NCBI GenBank assembly: GCA_019423025.1
Contig: JAHZCD010000006.1
Coordinates: forward strand, 1-64,000
Source of the DNA: Haemophilus sp.
GTDB lineage: Bacteria > Pseudomonadota > Gammaproteobacteria > Enterobacterales > Pasteurellaceae
Direction of reading: 5' to 3'
Length of the DNA: 64,000 bases
In this document: positions 62,024 to 64,000 of the stretch, piece after piece
Position numbering within the stretch: the first letter of the stretch is position 1
Layout: every line of letters starts with the position of its first letter
Notes under the pieces: model-generated
What the model saw: the letters and a program-made list of their open reading frames with translations, nothing else
Told to the model about the DNA's origin: nothing
The model's database searches: none
Made by a program: the position numbers and the translations under genes

Positions 62024-62896
62024 CTATTTTTCTTCCTTAATTATTCTAAGCAAGTATTGACCATACTCATTTTTCGTCATTGGTTTCGCTAGTTTTTCAA
62101 CTTGTTCTGAAGTGAGCCAACCATTACGCCATGCTATTTCTTCTAAACATGCTACTTGTAAACCTTGCACCTTTTCAATGGTACGAACAAATGAAGCCGC
62201 TTCATGTAAACTTTCGTGTGTACCAGTATCTAACCAAGCAAAACCTCGTCCAAGCAATTGCACATTGAGTGAGTCATCGTTTAAATACATTTCGTTAAGA
62301 GTAGTAATCTCTAATTCTCCACGAGCAGAGGGCTTGACTTGTTTTGCAAATTCCACCACACGGTTATCATAAAAATATAAACCTGTTACAGCATAGTTTG
62401 ATTTTGGTTGAACTGGTTTTTCTTCAATCGAAACCGCTTTGAAGTTTTCATCAAATTCCACTACACCAAAGCGCTCAGGATCTTTCACTAAATATCCAAA
62501 CACTGTTGCACCGCGGGGCTGTTTAACTGCCTCTTGCAACATTTGACTAAAGTGTTGACCGTAGAAAATGTTGTCGCCCAATACTAAGCAACAGCTATCA
62601 CCATTGATAAACTCTTCACCAATAAGAAATGCTTGAGCTAAACCATCTGGACTTGGTTGAATTGCGTACTGTAAATTCACACCAAAGTCTGAACCATCAC
62701 CTAATAAGCGCTTGAAACTTTCATTATCTTCAGGGGTAGTAATAATAAGAACATCACGAATACCCGCTAACATTAATACTGAAAGTGGATAGTAAATCAT
62801 CGGTTTATCATAAACAGGCAAAAGCTGCTTAGACACACCTCGAGTAATGGGATAGAGGCGAGTACCAGAACCGCCTGCAAGAATAATACCTTTCAT
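62024..62896 (-). CDS. rfbA: Glucose-1-phosphate thymidylyltransferase
   Basis: RmlA: 290 residues starting MKGIILAGGSGTRLYPITR, with KPMIYYPLSVLMLAGIRDVLII and GDNIFYG. Makes dTDP-glucose. Lies 78 bp after rmlB, with the variant AAGAGCGGA near 62912. Confidence 0.97.
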   Translation of the reverse strand: MKGIILAGGSGTRLYPITRGVSKQLLPVYDKPMIYYPLSVLMLAGIRDVLIITTPEDNESFKRLLGDGSDFGVNLQYAIQPSPDGLAQAFLIGEEFINGDSCCLVLGDNIFYGQHFSQMLQEAVKQPRGATVFGYLVKDPERFGVVEFDENFKAVSIEEKPVQPKSNYAVTGLYFYDNRVVEFAKQVKPSARGELEITTLNEMYLNDDSLNVQLLGRGFAWLDTGTHESLHEAASFVRTIEKVQGLQVACLEEIAWRNGWLTSEQVEKLAKPMTKNEYGQYLLRIIKEEK

Positions 62897-62974
62897 AAGG
62901 ATACCTTTAAAAGAGCGGATAGATTTTCTTAAATTTTTGCAAATTATTAGAAAAACTTCACCGCTTGTTAATAA

Positions 62975-64000
62975 TTAGTTACCTAAACGCTCACGGTTAT
63001 ACGAGCCATCTAATACACGGCTCCACCATTTTTTGTTATTTAAATACCATTCTACCGTTTTGCGGATACCTGATTCAAAAGTTTCTTGTGGCTTCCAACC
63101 TAATTCTCGGCCAATTTTGGCTGCATCAATCGCATAGCGTACGTCGTGACCAGGGCGATCTTTTACATAGGTAATAAGATCTTCATATTTTGCTACACCT
63201 TTTGGTTTGTTTGGCACTAGTTCTTCTAATAAACGACAAATAGTACGTACTACATCAATGTTTGCTTTCTCGTTATGCCCACCAATGTTGTATGTTTCTC
63301 CTACTTCTCCTTCAGTTACTACTTTATATAATGCACGAGCATGATCTTCTACAAATAACCAGTCTCGAATTTGTTGACCATTCCCATAAACTGGTAATGG
63401 CTTTCCATCTAGTGCATTTAAAATCATTAGTGGAATAAGTTTTTCGGGAAAGTGGAATGGACCATAGTTATTTGAGCAGTTAGTCACAATCGTTGGTAAA
63501 CCATAAGTACGTAACCATGCACGCACTAAGTGATCACTTGAAGCTTTAGATGCTGAATAAGGACTGCTAGGTGCATAAGGTGTAGTTTCAGTAAACAAGT
63601 CATCTGTTCCTTCTAAATCACCATATACCTCATCTGTTGAAATGTGGTGAAAACGGAACGCTGCTTTTTTTTCATCATTTAAAGAATTCCAATAAGCACG
63701 GGCTGCTTCTAATAGCGTGTAAGTACCTACTATATTTGTTTCGATAAAAGCTGCTGGTCCATCAATAGAACGGTCAACATGACTTTCTGCTGCTAAATGC
63801 ATTACGGCATCAGGTTGATGATGTTCAAATACACGTGCCAATGCTTTTGCATCACAAATATCCACTTGTTCAAATGCATAGCGTGGATTATTTTCTACGG
63901 ATTCTAAAGATTCTAAATTACCTGCATAAGTTAATTTATCAACATTTACCACGTTATCTTGCGTGTTTTCAATAATGTGGCGAACAACTGCAGAGCCAAT
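62975..64000 (-). CDS. rfbB: dTDP-glucose 4,6-dehydratase, N-terminus beyond the window
   Basis: RmlB converts dTDP-glucose to the 4-keto-6-deoxy sugar. The frame runs to the window end (IGSAVVRHIIENTQDN before the first internal ATG at 63952), so the true start with the GxxGxxG motif is mostly outside. HISTDEVYGDL, SPYSASKASSDH and NCSNNYGPFHFPEKLIP give the catalytic Thr-Asp-Glu and Y-x3-K. Confidence 0.96.
   Translation of the reverse strand: MGSAVVRHIIENTQDNVVNVDKLTYAGNLESLESVENNPRYAFEQVDICDAKALARVFEHHQPDAVMHLAAESHVDRSIDGPAAFIETNIVGTYTLLEAARAYWNSLNDEKKAAFRFHHISTDEVYGDLEGTDDLFTETTPYAPSSPYSASKASSDHLVRAWLRTYGLPTIVTNCSNNYGPFHFPEKLIPLMILNALDGKPLPVYGNGQQIRDWLFVEDHARALYKVVTEGEVGETYNIGGHNEKANIDVVRTICRLLEELVPNKPKGVAKYEDLITYVKDRPGHDVRYAIDAAKIGRELGWKPQETFESGIRKTVEWYLNNKKWWSRVLDGSYNRERLGN

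Noticed and set aside
1..64000. Phase-variable simple tandem repeats of the Haemophilus type (tetranucleotide tracts)
   Set aside because: None of notable length was seen in or before the LPS, receptor or polysaccharide genes.
1..64000. Prophage, insertion sequence or integrase
   Set aside because: No transposase, integrase or phage structural gene was found among the coding regions.

Overview
The window is chromosomal DNA from a Pasteurellaceae bacterium of the Haemophilus group. About forty exact copies of the Haemophilus-type DNA uptake signal core AAGTGCGGT (or its complement) are scattered over the first 52 kb. Gene content is Haemophilus-like: a complete Na+-NQR operon, a divergent opsX/kdkA pair for the single phosphorylated Kdo of Haemophilus LPS, BolA, CorA, DciA and SecM. 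An O-antigen-type cluster with an ABC exporter at the right end fits H. parainfluenzae better than H. influenzae; the species is an inference.

Layout. 1-0.7 kb: end of trmD and rplS. 0.7-9.3 kb (minus): nqrABCDEF, apbE, nqrM, then mnmA, i.e. the sodium pump with its flavinylation and iron maturation factors. 9.7-17.2 kb: bolA (minus), then yajG, corA with a long structured leader, yggT, yggU, leuS, lptE, holA. 17.2-25.4 kb: a sulfatase-fold membrane transferase, mutT, secA with its arrest-peptide regulator secM, divergent dciA, and dam-aroB-aroK. 25.7-32.6 kb (minus): dcuB behind an FNR-type promoter, and yceD-rpmF-plsX-fabH-fabD-fabG-acpP for fatty acid synthesis. 32.7-38.1 kb: an ABC exporter, an AraC regulator divergent from a CxxC carboxymuconolactone decarboxylase-family protein, opsX/kdkA and a tRNA with anticodon CAU, probably tRNA-Ile2.

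38.2-45.2 kb: glyS and glyQ are separated by an accessory islet holding a lipoprotein, a palindromic-repeat cluster, a DUF559 protein, a secreted histidine acid phosphatase, a membrane protein, a glutaredoxin-like protein and a heme-binding-like beta-barrel protein. 45.4-50.2 kb (plus): a TonB receptor followed by binding protein, permease and ATPase, a complete outer-to-inner-membrane uptake route of the cobalamin/siderophore class; two more palindromic repeats sit inside it. 50.2-52 kb: ndk and pepB.

52-64 kb (minus): an AT-rich polysaccharide locus, rmlB (cut by the window edge)-rmlA-rmlD-rmlC-wzm-wzt-RgpF-like-epimerase-acyltransferase-two GT2 enzymes-wbaP. It should make dTDP-L-rhamnose or a derivative, start a chain on undecaprenyl phosphate, extend and probably acetylate it, and export it by Wzm/Wzt. 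I saw no exact uptake signal in it, which fits recent acquisition.

No prophage, insertion sequence or CRISPR array was seen. The most interesting unexplained element is the corA leader (about 10706-10965): a series of hairpins ending in an intrinsic terminator just before corA, with no ATG for a leader peptide, which looks like a riboswitch-type attenuator.
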